This document shows positions 38,999 through 47,683 of a stretch of 64,000 bases of DNA, piece by piece; the first letter of the stretch is position 1, and every line of letters starts with the position of its first letter. This DNA comes from Litchfieldia stipae (GTDB lineage: Bacteria > Bacillota > Bacilli > Bacillales > Bacillaceae_L). Below the pieces are notes generated by a model that ran no database searches, was not told the origin of the DNA, and saw only the letters and a list, made by a program, of their open reading frames with translations. The translations under genes and the position numbers were made by a program. The DNA lies in assembly GCF_014837155.1 (NCBI RefSeq), contig NZ_JACYHA010000017.1:1-64000 (forward strand), read 5' to 3'.

Positions 38999-40036
38999 TT
39001 AAGATTCTGATAACATTTTACATGAATCTCTTAATACTAGTAATGTTGGTACGACTGTTTCTCTTGGTGCTTCTTTCTCATTAATTAAATCAACTAACAC
39101 ATTGATCGCTGTTTTTCCTAGTTGCTCATAATTTTGACTGACCGTTGTAATGCCCGGCGGGAAATGCTTAGCTAAATAGATATCATCAAATCCAACAACT
39201 GACACATCTTCTGGAACCCGTAGTCCAAACTTAGTAAGAACTTTGATGACACCAATGGCTACCATATCATTCGCACAAATAACAGCTGTAGGTCGTTCAT
39301 TTAAATTTAGTAATTGTGACGCAACCTCTTCACCTGATTCAATATTAAAACCAGTACCTAACATCCAATTCTGTTTGATCTCGAGCCCTTTTCTTGTCAT
39401 CGCTTGAACAAAGGCAGTCTTTTTGACATCAGTAGAGCTGATTCCTTCCATTCCACCTAGAAAAGCTATGCTTCTATGATTGAGATTTACTAGTAGCTCA
39501 ACCAAATTATTGATGCCTGATACTTCATCTGTCCTTACAATATGAGCATCAACGCCTGACATCTCTCCATTCACAAAAACAATTGGAACTCTTTCCATCA
39601 CACTCTTCATTTCTTCAGCGAATGCTACATTTGAGACAGAGTCATTAATACTACCACCGATATAAATAATCCCATCAACTTGCTTTTCTACTAAGCTCTG
39701 TAAATATTTAGATTCATTGTTTCTGTTATTCATCGTATTTCCTAGAAACACGGTATAGCCTAATTCCATCGCATATGCTTCACTTTTTTGAACAAGAGTT
39801 GAGAAGAATGGATGATTAATGTCTGGTAAGATAAAGCCAATCGTCTTTGATTGTTTGTGTAACAAGCTTCTTGCTAGACTATTAGGTCGAAAATTATATT
39901 TTTCAATCACATTCATTATTTTCCGCATCGTCTGAGGTCGCACTTTGGCATTTCCTGTTAAGACTCGGGAAACGGTTGCAGGTGAAACATTTGCTTCTTT
40001 GGCAATATCATAAATTGTTATATTTCCCTTTTTCAT
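38999..40036 (-). CDS. LacI-family transcriptional regulator
   Basis: 345 residues. The N-terminal helix-turn-helix TIYDIAKEANVSPATVSRVL and hinge helix NSLARSL are followed by a periplasmic-binding-protein-like sugar sensor domain (about 60-340). It most likely represses the large GH2 gene, the importer operon and itself through GAAATCGGTTTC operators. That half of the recognition sequence fits the usual LacI class, and the copies lie just past the -10 boxes. The inducer would be galactose, a galacto-oligosaccharide or a related fragment; this cannot be read directly. Transcription runs into the GH2 promoter region, since no terminator separates them. Confidence 0.93.
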   Translation of the reverse strand: MKKGNITIYDIAKEANVSPATVSRVLTGNAKVRPQTMRKIMNVIEKYNFRPNSLARSLLHKQSKTIGFILPDINHPFFSTLVQKSEAYAMELGYTVFLGNTMNNRNNESKYLQSLVEKQVDGIIYIGGSINDSVSNVAFAEEMKSVMERVPIVFVNGEMSGVDAHIVRTDEVSGINNLVELLVNLNHRSIAFLGGMEGISSTDVKKTAFVQAMTRKGLEIKQNWMLGTGFNIESGEEVASQLLNLNERPTAVICANDMVAIGVIKVLTKFGLRVPEDVSVVGFDDIYLAKHFPPGITTVSQNYEQLGKTAINVLVDLINEKEAPRETVVPTLLVLRDSCKMLSES

Positions 40037-40059
40037 ATGCTAATCCACCATTCTTTTTT

Positions 40060-40071
40060 GAAATCGGTTTC
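40060..40071. promoter_or_regulatory. LacI-type operator of the lacI gene
   Basis: GAAATCGGTTTC, 6 bp downstream of the -10 box of lacI, so autorepression is likely. Confidence 0.75.
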
Positions 40072-40077
40072 AATTAA

Positions 40078-40106
40078 ATTGTAATGCCCTACTAATAGAT
40101 AGTCAA
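40078..40106 (-). promoter_or_regulatory. sigma-A promoter of the lacI gene
   Basis: TTGACT (40101-40106), 17-bp spacer, TACAAT (40078-40083), 42 nt before the lacI ATG. Confidence 0.78.
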
Positions 40107-40486
40107 CTTGGATTACCACTTATTGAACAAAAAATAGAGTGTTCTACTTAGTAGTTTGGTACTATTCCTAACAATAGAATATCAGACTATAGATAGTTAC
40201 TTAGGATAGGTCATTTTTCCCTAATTTTCCAAATCACTGTTTTTCAAACAAACATCACTGATTTTTAAATGCGGAAGTCGTACATCACTTTTATAATTAC
40301 AGGGTATTCCATCATTTATCACGCCCGACAGGGTTTATTTTATGATGGAAAAAAAGAAAAAAAGGAGTTGAAATTAACACAAAATTGTAAGCGTTGTCAA
40401 ATATGTTGATTTTCACCACGTTTAACTTCTTAGGGGAAACATGAAAGATGAAGAGTTTTACGATAAAAAAACAGGAAGGTGAAAAA
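40107..40486. other. intergenic region between lacI and the PL11 lyase gene
   Basis: A 380-bp stretch with the cre site at 40386-40399. A loose inverted repeat CCATCAT...ATGATGG spans 40309-40346. No convincing sigma-A promoter for the lyase was found; a TATAAT at 40292-40297 has no good -35. A purine-rich tract with a second ribosome-binding-like AAAGGAG lies at 40361. Confidence 0.5.
40386..40399 (+). promoter_or_regulatory. cre site of the PL11 lyase gene
   Basis: TGTAAGCGTTGTCA fits the CcpA consensus TGWAANCGNTNWCA at all 14 positions, about 90 nt before the start codon. Confidence 0.85.
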
Positions 40487-43039
40487 ATGAAAAAGTCTTC
40501 AATCTCAAAAAAGATTATCACTAACGTCTTAGCAACGAGCTTAATTTTCACTGGAGTTGTCGGTGCTTCAGCTGCTGGCGGTAAGGATAAGAATCCAACT
40601 TCAATCACTCAAGGAATTCAGCTAGAATATTTGGATCGAGGATTAGTCGCTGCTTCGACATCTGAAGGAACCTTTCTTTCATGGCGATTATTAGCAAATG
40701 AAGTCACTGGTTATTCTGATAACGGGTTGACTGGTGCAAACTTCAATGTCTATCGTGATGGCAAAAAAATCGCAACTGTTGATGACAGTACAAACTTTCT
40801 GGATAAAGAAGGTACACCTACCTCTAGTTATTATGTAAGTGCTGTTGTCGATAACAAAGAAATCGATCAAAGTGAGTCTGTTAAGCCTTGGGCAAATTCT
40901 TACTATGATTTACCATTACATAAGCCAGCTGATGGAGTGACACCTGCAGGCGAAGCATATACCTATTCTGCAAATGATATGAGTGTTGGTGATGTTGATG
41001 GTGACGGCCAATATGAATTTTTTGTTAAATGGTATCCTTCCAATGCTAAGGACGTTTCACAAAAAGGTTATACAGGGAACACGTATATTGATGCCTATAA
41101 GCAGGATGGAACACTACTCTATCGTATTGACTTAGGAGTAAATATCCGCTCTGGTGCTCACTACACCCAATTCTTAGTCTATGACTTTGATGGAGATGGA
41201 AAAGCAGAAATGATGTTTAAAACGGCACCAGGTACAAAGATCTTAAAGTTTGATAAAGATGGGAACGTCGCTTCAGAAGAATATATTACGATGCCAAAAG
41301 AGGATATTGACGCTGGATATAGTCATGAAGATGACTATCGCATGAGCAGTGAAGATTACTATAATCACTTAGTCGACATGTTTATGGGCTGGCATGAGCA
41401 TGAAGAGGTTGTTGCAAATAACTGGCCAGCAACATTAGAAGAAAGCTTTGGCATTGAGCCACAATATAATTATCCGTTATCGAAAGAGGATGCAGAAAGT
41501 CTAGTCGATTATTTCATTGATGTGTATGCACCTGCAAGAAGTGCCCGTAATGATTTACGAGATTTCGAAGGTTTTATTTTATCAGGACCTGAGTATTTAA
41601 CTGTATTTAATGGGGAAACTGGTGCAGAGCTTGACACGATTCACTACACAATCGACCGTCATGATGATGGATTGATGTGGGGAGATTATGCGATGAGCAG
41701 AATTGAGCCAGGTAACCGTGTTGACCGTTTCCTTGCTGGAGTCGCTTATCTTGATGGTGACAAGCCTTCAGCTATTTTTGCTCGTGGATATTATACAAGA
41801 AGCACCATTGTTTCATATGACTGGGATGGAAAGAATATTAAAGAAAAGTGGACAGTAGATAGTGGCTGGACACCAATGGCTAATCCATTTAATGCTGGAC
41901 CACATGGAACACCTGGAACAAATGAAGAATTTGCATATTTAACAACGCAAGGCGCTCACTCATTAAGCACTGCGGATGTTGATGGAGATGGCAAGCAAGA
42001 AATCATTTACGGTTCGTCAACGATTGACCATGACGGTACCCTTCTCTATAATTCACGAGATATCATGCCAGAGGGTAGTGGAGCACCAGGGACAGAAGCT
42101 GGACTTGGCCATGGAGATGCACTACATGTAGCAGATATTGATCCAGATCGTGAAGGCTTAGAAATCTTCATGGTGTTTGAAGGCGGGGCATGGGCTCCTT
42201 ATGGATATGCCTTACGTGACGCTGCAACTGGAGAAGTCATTTATGGTGGCTATACTGGTAGAGATACTGGTCGTGGAATGATCGGAGATGTTGATCCAAC
42301 TCGTAGAGGATTAGAAACATGGGCTGTTGGCTTATGGACAGCACAAGGAGAACATATCAGTAACAGTGCACCTGGAACAAATATGAATATTAAATGGTCA
42401 AAGGATATGACAACTCAAATTATCAATGGGGCTGAAAATCAAACACCTTCTATTGATGATTGGAAAAATGGTCGAGTGCTTACTGCCACTGGAACGAGAA
42501 CAAACAACGGAACAAAAGGAAATCCAAGTCTAGTTGCAGATGTTTTCGGTGACTGGAGAGAAGAACTTCTTGTTCGCACAGAGGATAGCTCAGCCATCCG
42601 TATTTACCTAAGTGATGAAGTAACTGACCGTAAGCTTTATACACTGATGCATGATGCTCAATATCGAACTGGTATTGCATGGCAAAACGTTGGTTACAAC
42701 CAACCTTCATACCCTAGCTTCTATTTTGCATCAGACACTGATTTCTCTAAAGTACCTGTACCACAATTTATCACTCCTGGTGAAGTCAACAGAGTAGAGA
42801 AATTAATCGAACAATATAAAGCAAGCGATGACTTAACTGGACCTTTAGTATCACAATTAGAAAATACATTAAAGCAAGTAGAGCATCATTTACAAAAGGG
42901 ATCTGAAAAGAATGTTATTCGTTTCATGGATAAATTCATCGATCAACTGAACAAAGCAAAGAAGAATCAACTTTCTGAAGCAGCTAAATTAAACTTATCA
43001 CATCAAGCTCAATTATTTATTGATCGTTTTGAGAACTAA
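40487..43039 (+). CDS. secreted rhamnogalacturonan lyase (PL11) with C-terminal FIMAH-like domain
   Basis: 850 residues from ATG 40487, 5 nt after AGGAAGGTG; the longer open frame adds 13 unsupported residues. A Sec signal peptide (KKIITNVLATSLIFTGVVG, cleavage after ASA) is followed by the PL11 propeller: QLEYLDRGLVA start, Ca-binding DVDGDGQYE, DFDGDGKAE and DVDGDGKQE motifs. It cuts the rhamnose-galacturonate backbone of RG-I by beta elimination outside the cell. Compared with B. subtilis YesW as I recall it, there is an extra stretch of about 120 residues at roughly 270-370 (KEDIDAGYSHEDDYRMSSED region). The last 80 residues are a charged helical FIMAH-like domain (VIRFMDKFIDQLNKAKK). Confidence 0.92.
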   Translation: MKKSSISKKIITNVLATSLIFTGVVGASAAGGKDKNPTSITQGIQLEYLDRGLVAASTSEGTFLSWRLLANEVTGYSDNGLTGANFNVYRDGKKIATVDDSTNFLDKEGTPTSSYYVSAVVDNKEIDQSESVKPWANSYYDLPLHKPADGVTPAGEAYTYSANDMSVGDVDGDGQYEFFVKWYPSNAKDVSQKGYTGNTYIDAYKQDGTLLYRIDLGVNIRSGAHYTQFLVYDFDGDGKAEMMFKTAPGTKILKFDKDGNVASEEYITMPKEDIDAGYSHEDDYRMSSEDYYNHLVDMFMGWHEHEEVVANNWPATLEESFGIEPQYNYPLSKEDAESLVDYFIDVYAPARSARNDLRDFEGFILSGPEYLTVFNGETGAELDTIHYTIDRHDDGLMWGDYAMSRIEPGNRVDRFLAGVAYLDGDKPSAIFARGYYTRSTIVSYDWDGKNIKEKWTVDSGWTPMANPFNAGPHGTPGTNEEFAYLTTQGAHSLSTADVDGDGKQEIIYGSSTIDHDGTLLYNSRDIMPEGSGAPGTEAGLGHGDALHVADIDPDREGLEIFMVFEGGAWAPYGYALRDAATGEVIYGGYTGRDTGRGMIGDVDPTRRGLETWAVGLWTAQGEHISNSAPGTNMNIKWSKDMTTQIINGAENQTPSIDDWKNGRVLTATGTRTNNGTKGNPSLVADVFGDWREELLVRTEDSSAIRIYLSDEVTDRKLYTLMHDAQYRTGIAWQNVGYNQPSYPSFYFASDTDFSKVPVPQFITPGEVNRVEKLIEQYKASDDLTGPLVSQLENTLKQVEHHLQKGSEKNVIRFMDKFIDQLNKAKKNQLSEAAKLNLSHQAQLFIDRFEN

Positions 43040-43053
43040 GTAAATAACACTGC

Positions 43054-43086
43054 AAAGAGGATCTCTTATTATAGGAGATCCTCTTT
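43054..43086. terminator. bidirectional terminator
   Basis: A perfect 12-bp stem AAAGAGGATCTC/GAGATCCTCTTT between the convergent lyase and acetyltransferase genes. Confidence 0.85.
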
Positions 43087-43089
43087 CTA

Positions 43090-43635
43090 TTAATGGGGCA
43101 GATTTACTGTTTCCCACTCTTCTCTTAAAATGCCCATACGAATTGAATCATAATATTTGCCTTCATAAAAACGTACTTTTCTAATACGAGCTTCCATTTG
43201 CATTCCTAATTTCTCTGCTACCCGAATCATTCGCTCATTCCCTGACCAAGTGGTTACCCCTACTCTTACAAGTGGTAAGAAATTAAATATATGATCCATC
43301 CAAAGCTTCAGAGAACGAGTTCCTATTCCCTTATTCCAATTTCCGGCTTCATGGATAACAATCCCTAATTCCAACCAGACAGCTTGTTTATCTTCAAAAT
43401 AATAACTAACAATCCCACATACAACTTCATCTACTGTTATTACCCACATATCCTCTGCACCAATCCATTGTGATGCAGTTTCCATGAATACTTCGAATGG
43501 TTTAGATTTATGAGGAAAATAAGGTGCATCCCACTTTTTCCATTCTGGTGCATCCTCTTTATAAATTAACTCCCATAGCTTCGCTAAATCCTGCTCCTCA
43601 ATCGGCCGAATGATTAATTCGTTATCTTGATACAT
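43090..43635 (-). CDS. GNAT N-acetyltransferase (RimJ/RimL-like)
   Basis: 181 residues covering one GNAT domain of the Acetyltransf_3 group: start ELIIRPIEEQDLAKLWEL, acetyl-CoA loop region GNWNKGIGTRSLKLWMDH, and the motif RMIRVAEKLGMQMEARIRKVRF typical of RimJ/RimL-like enzymes. The substrate is unknown; relatives acetylate ribosomal protein N-termini or small amines. GAGG lies 6 nt before ATG. It is convergent with the lyase gene and stands alone. Confidence 0.85.
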   Translation of the reverse strand: MYQDNELIIRPIEEQDLAKLWELIYKEDAPEWKKWDAPYFPHKSKPFEVFMETASQWIGAEDMWVITVDEVVCGIVSYYFEDKQAVWLELGIVIHEAGNWNKGIGTRSLKLWMDHIFNFLPLVRVGVTTWSGNERMIRVAEKLGMQMEARIRKVRFYEGKYYDSIRMGILREEWETVNLPH

Positions 43636-43671
43636 ACATATCCTCTTTTCAATAATGTTTTTTTAATCTTA

Positions 43672-43709
43672 GATTGAAAAGAAGACAATTTCCCCTCTAC
43701 TTTTCAATC
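43672..43709. other. inverted repeat upstream of the GNAT gene
   Basis: GATTGAAAAG and its exact complement CTTTTCAATC, 10 bp each with an 18-nt loop, about 40 nt before the GNAT start. It may be an operator or leader hairpin; nothing more can be said. Confidence 0.6.
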
Positions 43710-43822
43710 ACCTTGTTTAATTGAATCTGTTTCATCTCGATCACAACCTTTCCTTAGTCATAGTTTTATTGTATCATTTTACCAATTGAAAGTTTAAGTG
43801 TTTTTATTCTTCGTCCATATGT

Positions 43823-43854
43823 AACACAAAGAGGCAAACTATACAGTTCGCCTC
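43823..43854 (-). terminator. terminator of the PRPP synthetase gene
   Basis: GAGGCGAACT/AGTTTGCCTC stem (one G-T pair) with a 4-nt loop, followed by T-rich sequence on the minus strand. Confidence 0.75.
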
Positions 43855-43865
43855 CCCTACATTCA

Positions 43866-44816
43866 TTATTCAAATAAAGGACTTACCGCTTTCTCATTAT
43901 GAATTCGATCAATGGCATCTACAAATAATGGTGCGACAGATAATGTAACCATTTTATCCATCTGCTTTTCTTCAGGTATGTGAATGGTGTTTGTCACCAC
44001 TAATTCATTGATGGCTGATGATTCAATTCGTTCAACTGCAGGTCCTGAGAGGACAGCATGAGTACAGCAAGCATAGACGGCTTTTGCCCCTTTTTCCATC
44101 AAAGCATTTGCAGCAACTGTGATTGTTGCACCAGTATCGATTAAATCATCTGTTAGAATGACGTTCTTCCCTTCAATGTTTCCAACAATGTTCATGATCT
44201 CAGACATATTACGTTCTGGGTGTCTACGATCAATTAACGCAATGGGAGCACCTAAGCGATTCGCTAATTTTCTAGCTCTTATTACACTCCCATTATGCGG
44301 AGCAACCACGACTACATCCTCTAAGCCCTTGTTCTCATAATACTCGGCAAAGATACGCATCCCATTTAAGTGGTCCACCGGTATATCAAAGAATCCTTGA
44401 ACCTGAGGGGCATGAAAGTCCATTGTTAGAACTCTCGTTGCGCCTGCTCTCACTAATAGATTTGCGATTAACTTCGCAGTAATTGGCTCTCTCGATCTTG
44501 CTTTCCGATCCTGACGCGCATAGCTATAGTAAGGAATGACGACATTAATAGACTTTGCAGCAGCTCTTTTCAATGCATCAATCATGATTAAAAGCTCCAT
44601 AATATGTTCATTACTAGGGTATGAAGTAGATTGAACGACATATACTTCACTGCCTCGAATACTTTCTTCTATATTAAGATGGATTTCACCATCACTAAAT
44701 CGAGAAACAGAGCTCTTCCCAATCTCACATCCGAGAATTCTTGCCATCTCTTGTGTTAGCTCTTGATTTGAATTTAATGCAAACAATTTAAATTTATTCG
44801 TAAGTTGATATGTCAC
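43866..44816 (-). CDS. ribose-phosphate pyrophosphokinase (PRPP synthetase), probable second copy
   Basis: 316 residues from GTG 44816, 7 nt after GGGGG; the frame upstream to 44864 is not supported. It makes phosphoribosyl pyrophosphate from ribose 5-phosphate and ATP. The catalytic flexible loop [16 protein letters not shown] and the PRPP loop [10 protein letters not shown] are intact. It is clearly diverged from B. subtilis Prs (PRPP loop DDIIDTAGT there; here also the [17 protein letters not shown] segment). The usual prs lies beside glmU in Bacillus, while here it is monocistronic, so I read this as a paralogue. Its job is not indicated by neighbours. Confidence 0.93.
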   Translation of the reverse strand: MTYQLTNKFKLFALNSNQELTQEMARILGCEIGKSSVSRFSDGEIHLNIEESIRGSEVYVVQSTSYPSNEHIMELLIMIDALKRAAAKSINVVIPYYSYARQDRKARSREPITAKLIANLLVRAGATRVLTMDFHAPQVQGFFDIPVDHLNGMRIFAEYYENKGLEDVVVVAPHNGSVIRARKLANRLGAPIALIDRRHPERNMSEIMNIVGNIEGKNVILTDDLIDTGATITVAANALMEKGAKAVYACCTHAVLSGPAVERIESSAINELVVTNTIHIPEEKQMDKMVTLSVAPLFVDAIDRIHNEKAVSPLFE

Positions 44817-44921
44817 CGTTTGTCCCCCATGATTCTTTTTTCTTTCCATTATCCTATTGTACATGAATATAGCATATGGGAAACATTTTTTATTTATACA
44901 CAGTGTATTTGTTATAAATTG

Positions 44922-44975
44922 AGGCTGTTTTCTAGCCGCAGGAGTCTACATGGATTCCGCCTGCTAGAGATTCCA
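44922..44975. repeat. truncated MITE-like repeat, copy E
   Basis: GAGGCTGTTTTCTAGCCGCA, then GGAGTCT and GGATTCCGCCTGCTAGAGA: the two ends of the element with the middle deleted. It lies upstream of the PRPP synthetase gene. Confidence 0.5.
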
Positions 44976-45034
44976 TTTACAATTTTGTTATATTAAATTT
45001 TTTTTAAAAAAACAGCACATTAAATGTCCTTAAC

Positions 45035-45460
45035 CTACTCTGAAATAAGTAACTCTCTTAATTGATTCGTCGTTTTTGAAGAGGTTACATATGTTTCTCC
45101 TTCGCCTATCATATACATCAATATACTAGTTTCATCTTCTTCACCCAGCCATAAGTGAATTGCATGGGTAGGAAGTCCATCTTTATATTCTACCATAACA
45201 TCGAAATCTGGTTGTGTTGGGTTAAAATCCATCTCTTGTAGTGTTGCATTCCTGATCGCTTTCTCAAACACTTGAATCGACTTCTTATCATTAAATGAAT
45301 GAAGCAACTCAAAGTTCATGTCACCAAATCCATTTGATTTAGATACATTGACTTCAATCACCTTCTCATCCAATAGAACCATTGTCTCCTCTTGATTCAT
45401 TTGACAGCCCACTAACAATGCAATGCTAACTAATCCAACAAAAAAATATATAGCCCTCAT
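45035..45460 (-). CDS. small lipoprotein of unknown function
   Basis: 141 residues from ATG 45460, which follows GGGAGAG by 7 nt; the open frame starts 15 nt earlier at a TTG. A lipoprotein signal peptide ends in the lipobox ALLVGC, then a short Gln/Glu-rich linker (QMNQEE) and a mostly beta-type domain of about 110 residues. I do not recognise the domain. It would be anchored on the outer face of the membrane. There is no operon partner; PRPP synthetase and the PfkB kinase genes flank it. Confidence 0.75.
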   Translation of the reverse strand: MRAIYFFVGLVSIALLVGCQMNQEETMVLLDEKVIEVNVSKSNGFGDMNFELLHSFNDKKSIQVFEKAIRNATLQEMDFNPTQPDFDVMVEYKDGLPTHAIHLWLGEEDETSILMYMIGEGETYVTSSKTTNQLRELLISE

Positions 45461-45520
45461 CCCGTACTCTCCCAATCTATCGTCTCATTTTCTAACTCTT
45501 CCTATAATAGAATATACCAC

Positions 45521-45548
45521 AAAAAAAAAGCCGACAAAGCGCCGACTT
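45521..45548 (-). terminator. terminator of the PfkB kinase gene
   Basis: AGTCGGC/GTCGGCT stem with two G-T pairs, followed by nine T on the minus strand, close after the stop codon. Confidence 0.82.
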
Positions 45549-45555
45549 CATTGGA

Positions 45556-46476
45556 CTATCCAATTTGTTTAATGTCAACTTCTGGCTTCAATCGGTCTAC
45601 ATCTTCTTTGGTACACAAATCAAGAGCAAACGCGGTTGCACTACCTGATGCAACACCATGACGAAATGCCTCAACTAAATCCGGATTCTGTGAATAGGCA
45701 CCAAGAAAACCTGCGACAAGTGAATCACCAGCACCAACAGAGTTCTTCACCGTCCCCTTTGGTACAGTCGCTTGATATACGCCATCCTTCGTAATGAGTA
45801 ATGCACCTTTTCCAGCCATTGATATAGCTACATTTTCTGCTCCTAATTCAAGCAGTTTTTTTCCGTAAGGAATGGCTTCTTCAGCAGTCTCAATCGTGAC
45901 ATCAAACAATTCACCAAGCTCATGATGGTTGGGCTTAATAAAAAATGGTCCCTGCTCGACAATATCTAATAGAACCTTGCCACTTATATCAACAACAACC
46001 TTCGCACCGCGACTAACCGCAATCTTGGAAAGCTGCGTATACAAATTGCTAGGCAAGCTACTTGGAATACTTCCCGCAAGGACAAGTATATCCCCACTTT
46101 TTAAACTTTCCACCTGATTTACAAGCTGGGAAAATTGTTGGTCTGTAATCGCAGGTCCTTGACCATTGATTTCAGTTTCAGTCGTTGAATCAGATGTTAA
46201 TTTCATATTAATTCTAGAATCACCATTTACTTCGATAAAATTAGTGGAAATTCCCTCACTTTTAATCACATCATCAATAAATCTTCCTGTAAAACCACCT
46301 ATAAAACCGAGTGCCTCACTCTCAACCCCTAGTCGCTTTAATACTCGAGAAACATTAATTCCCTTCCCACCTGGGTATTTAGCGTCAAAAGACATTCGAT
46401 TAATCGAACCAAGTTCAAATTCTTTCACATGAACAATATGATCAACAGACGGGTTTAATGTGCAAGTATAAATCAT
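45556..46476 (-). CDS. 1-phosphofructokinase/tagatose-6-phosphate kinase family protein
   Basis: 306 residues from ATG 46476, 5 nt after AAGGTAGTG; the frame to 46512 is longer but unsupported. PfkB-type sugar kinase with the start MIYTCTLNPSVDHIV, the substrate motif PGGKGINVSRVLKRLG and the catalytic GAGDSLVAGFLGAY (base Asp). That N-terminus is typical of FruK/LacC. In most Bacilli fruK sits between fruR and fruA; here no phosphotransferase or regulator gene is near, so 1-phosphofructokinase and tagatose-6-phosphate kinase are both open. The latter would fit galactose use through the tagatose pathway. Confidence 0.9.
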   Translation of the reverse strand: MIYTCTLNPSVDHIVHVKEFELGSINRMSFDAKYPGGKGINVSRVLKRLGVESEALGFIGGFTGRFIDDVIKSEGISTNFIEVNGDSRINMKLTSDSTTETEINGQGPAITDQQFSQLVNQVESLKSGDILVLAGSIPSSLPSNLYTQLSKIAVSRGAKVVVDISGKVLLDIVEQGPFFIKPNHHELGELFDVTIETAEEAIPYGKKLLELGAENVAISMAGKGALLITKDGVYQATVPKGTVKNSVGAGDSLVAGFLGAYSQNPDLVEAFRHGVASGSATAFALDLCTKEDVDRLKPEVDIKQIG

Positions 46477-46602
46477 GATTTCACTACCTTTTCGGTTTCT
46501 TTCAAAAAACAATCAAAAACATTCAATTTCAATCAAAATACTCCATTAATTATAAACGATATACAGGACACGTCAACTAATTCAACAAAATTTTATAAGA
46601 TA

Positions 46603-47214
46603 CTACTCTTTATTCATCTCATACAATTTTTTAGCTTGATAGCCAAACACTATATTTAAAATTAACATTACTGGAATGAATAGCCATATAAAACTTCTAA
46701 ATAGGACAAATGGAGTCTCGAATAAGAAGGCTCCCCAGAAGGAGATCCCCTTCATTTCCCATAAACCAGGTGTATAAAATAACTCCTTTGGATGTAACAA
46801 TGCATTAACATCAATTACATCTGTGGTTAAAAGTGCTACAAATATGGGGATAAAGCAAATGGTTGTTTCTGTAAACATATCAGATAGCCGTTTATATTTC
46901 CCAGCTTTTGAGAGCTTATCAGAGAAAATATCTTCCTCCATAGCATCATTCAACTTTTGAAAATATTGTGTTCCAGAGTTCTTTGAACCTGCAATATGCT
47001 TCCAGCCACTGTCTTCAAACAGTGTGCAATAGTCTATGAAGTCCTCTTGTTTTTTAAACTTTCTATAATCAATTTTAATCTTGGCATCCTCTGGATCCGT
47101 TAATAGAAATTTGTATCCAAACGTTCGATCCTTTAATTGATAGCCTTTTTTCGCCATTTCCTCTAGCCACTTTTCCTCTTTATCAAAATCTAGGAAAAAT
47201 TTAAATTTCCTCAT
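46603..47214 (-). CDS. DUF2812 membrane protein
   Basis: 203 residues. The first 110 residues match the DUF2812 pattern (FKFFLDFDKEEKWLEEMAKKGYQL...YQYFQKL-like block), followed by two membrane segments at about 130-150 and 170-195. DUF2812 proteins of Firmicutes are very often encoded next to a PadR regulator, as here: the PadR gene ends 14 nt upstream. The probable role is in membrane stress control, but it has not been worked out. Start ATG with GGGGTGG just upstream. Confidence 0.88.
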   Translation of the reverse strand: MRKFKFFLDFDKEEKWLEEMAKKGYQLKDRTFGYKFLLTDPEDAKIKIDYRKFKKQEDFIDYCTLFEDSGWKHIAGSKNSGTQYFQKLNDAMEEDIFSDKLSKAGKYKRLSDMFTETTICFIPIFVALLTTDVIDVNALLHPKELFYTPGLWEMKGISFWGAFLFETPFVLFRSFIWLFIPVMLILNIVFGYQAKKLYEMNKE

Positions 47215-47228
47215 TGTACCACCCCTTA

Positions 47229-47543
47229 TTATTGCTCAAATACGTTTTTAGTTATGCTAATCATATGCTTCATTCGTTCAAAGTCTAATCGTAGAACATC
47301 CTTGCCTTTTTCAGTAATCACATATGTTTTTCGTCGCTTATCATCACTCTTAACTGCTTGAATTAATTGGTGTTTTAACAAATTCTCAATCGCACCGTAA
47401 AGTGTTCCTGCTGCTATCTTTACCTGATGATCACTTAATTCCTCTACTTTTTGCATCATTAAGTAACCGTGCGCTGGTTCTATTAGTGATAAAAGAATGT
47501 AGTATGTCGTTTCAGTTAATGGTAAATTCTTATCTCGATTCAT
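47229..47543 (-). CDS. PadR-family regulator (partner of DUF2812 protein)
   Basis: 104 residues, a winged helix-turn-helix protein of the PadR type with LTETTYYILLSLIEPAHGYLM and TLYGAIENLLKHQLI, and a short C-terminal helix for dimer formation. It probably represses its own operon through the palindromes upstream; the ligand is unknown. The DUF2812 gene follows after 14 nt, so both are one transcript. It starts at ATG 47543 with GGAGGAATCAA upstream. Confidence 0.92.
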   Translation of the reverse strand: MNRDKNLPLTETTYYILLSLIEPAHGYLMMQKVEELSDHQVKIAAGTLYGAIENLLKHQLIQAVKSDDKRRKTYVITEKGKDVLRLDFERMKHMISITKNVFEQ

Positions 47544-47565
47544 TTGATTCCTCCGAGTACCTATT

Positions 47566-47627
47566 ATTATAAAGGTAAACTATATAGTTCAACTATACAG
47601 TTACATTTTATACAGTTTAACTGTATA
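47566..47627 (-). promoter_or_regulatory. promoter and palindromic operators of the PadR operon
   Basis: TATAAT (47566-47571) is 38 nt before the start. Two perfect palindromes overlap or flank the promoter: AACTATATAGTT (47578-47589) and TATACAGTTTAACTGTATA (47609-47627). They share the words ACTATA/ACTGTATA with a further half-site at 47591-47602. This suits autorepression by the PadR protein. Confidence 0.65.
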
Positions 47628-47644
47628 TGTCAATTGAGTGAACT

Positions 47645-47675
47645 AAAAAAGGCAGCGATTTCCGCTACCTTTTTA
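47645..47675 (-). terminator. terminator of the nucleotidyltransferase gene
   Basis: AGGTAGCG/CGCTGCCT stem (one G-T pair) followed by six T on the minus strand. Confidence 0.88.
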
Positions 47676-47683
47676 TTATTTAT

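Noticed and set aside
40281-40346. Promoter of the PL11 lyase gene
   Set aside because: TATAAT at 40292 and TATGAT at 40341 both lack a -35 at 16-18 bp; the true promoter could not be chosen.
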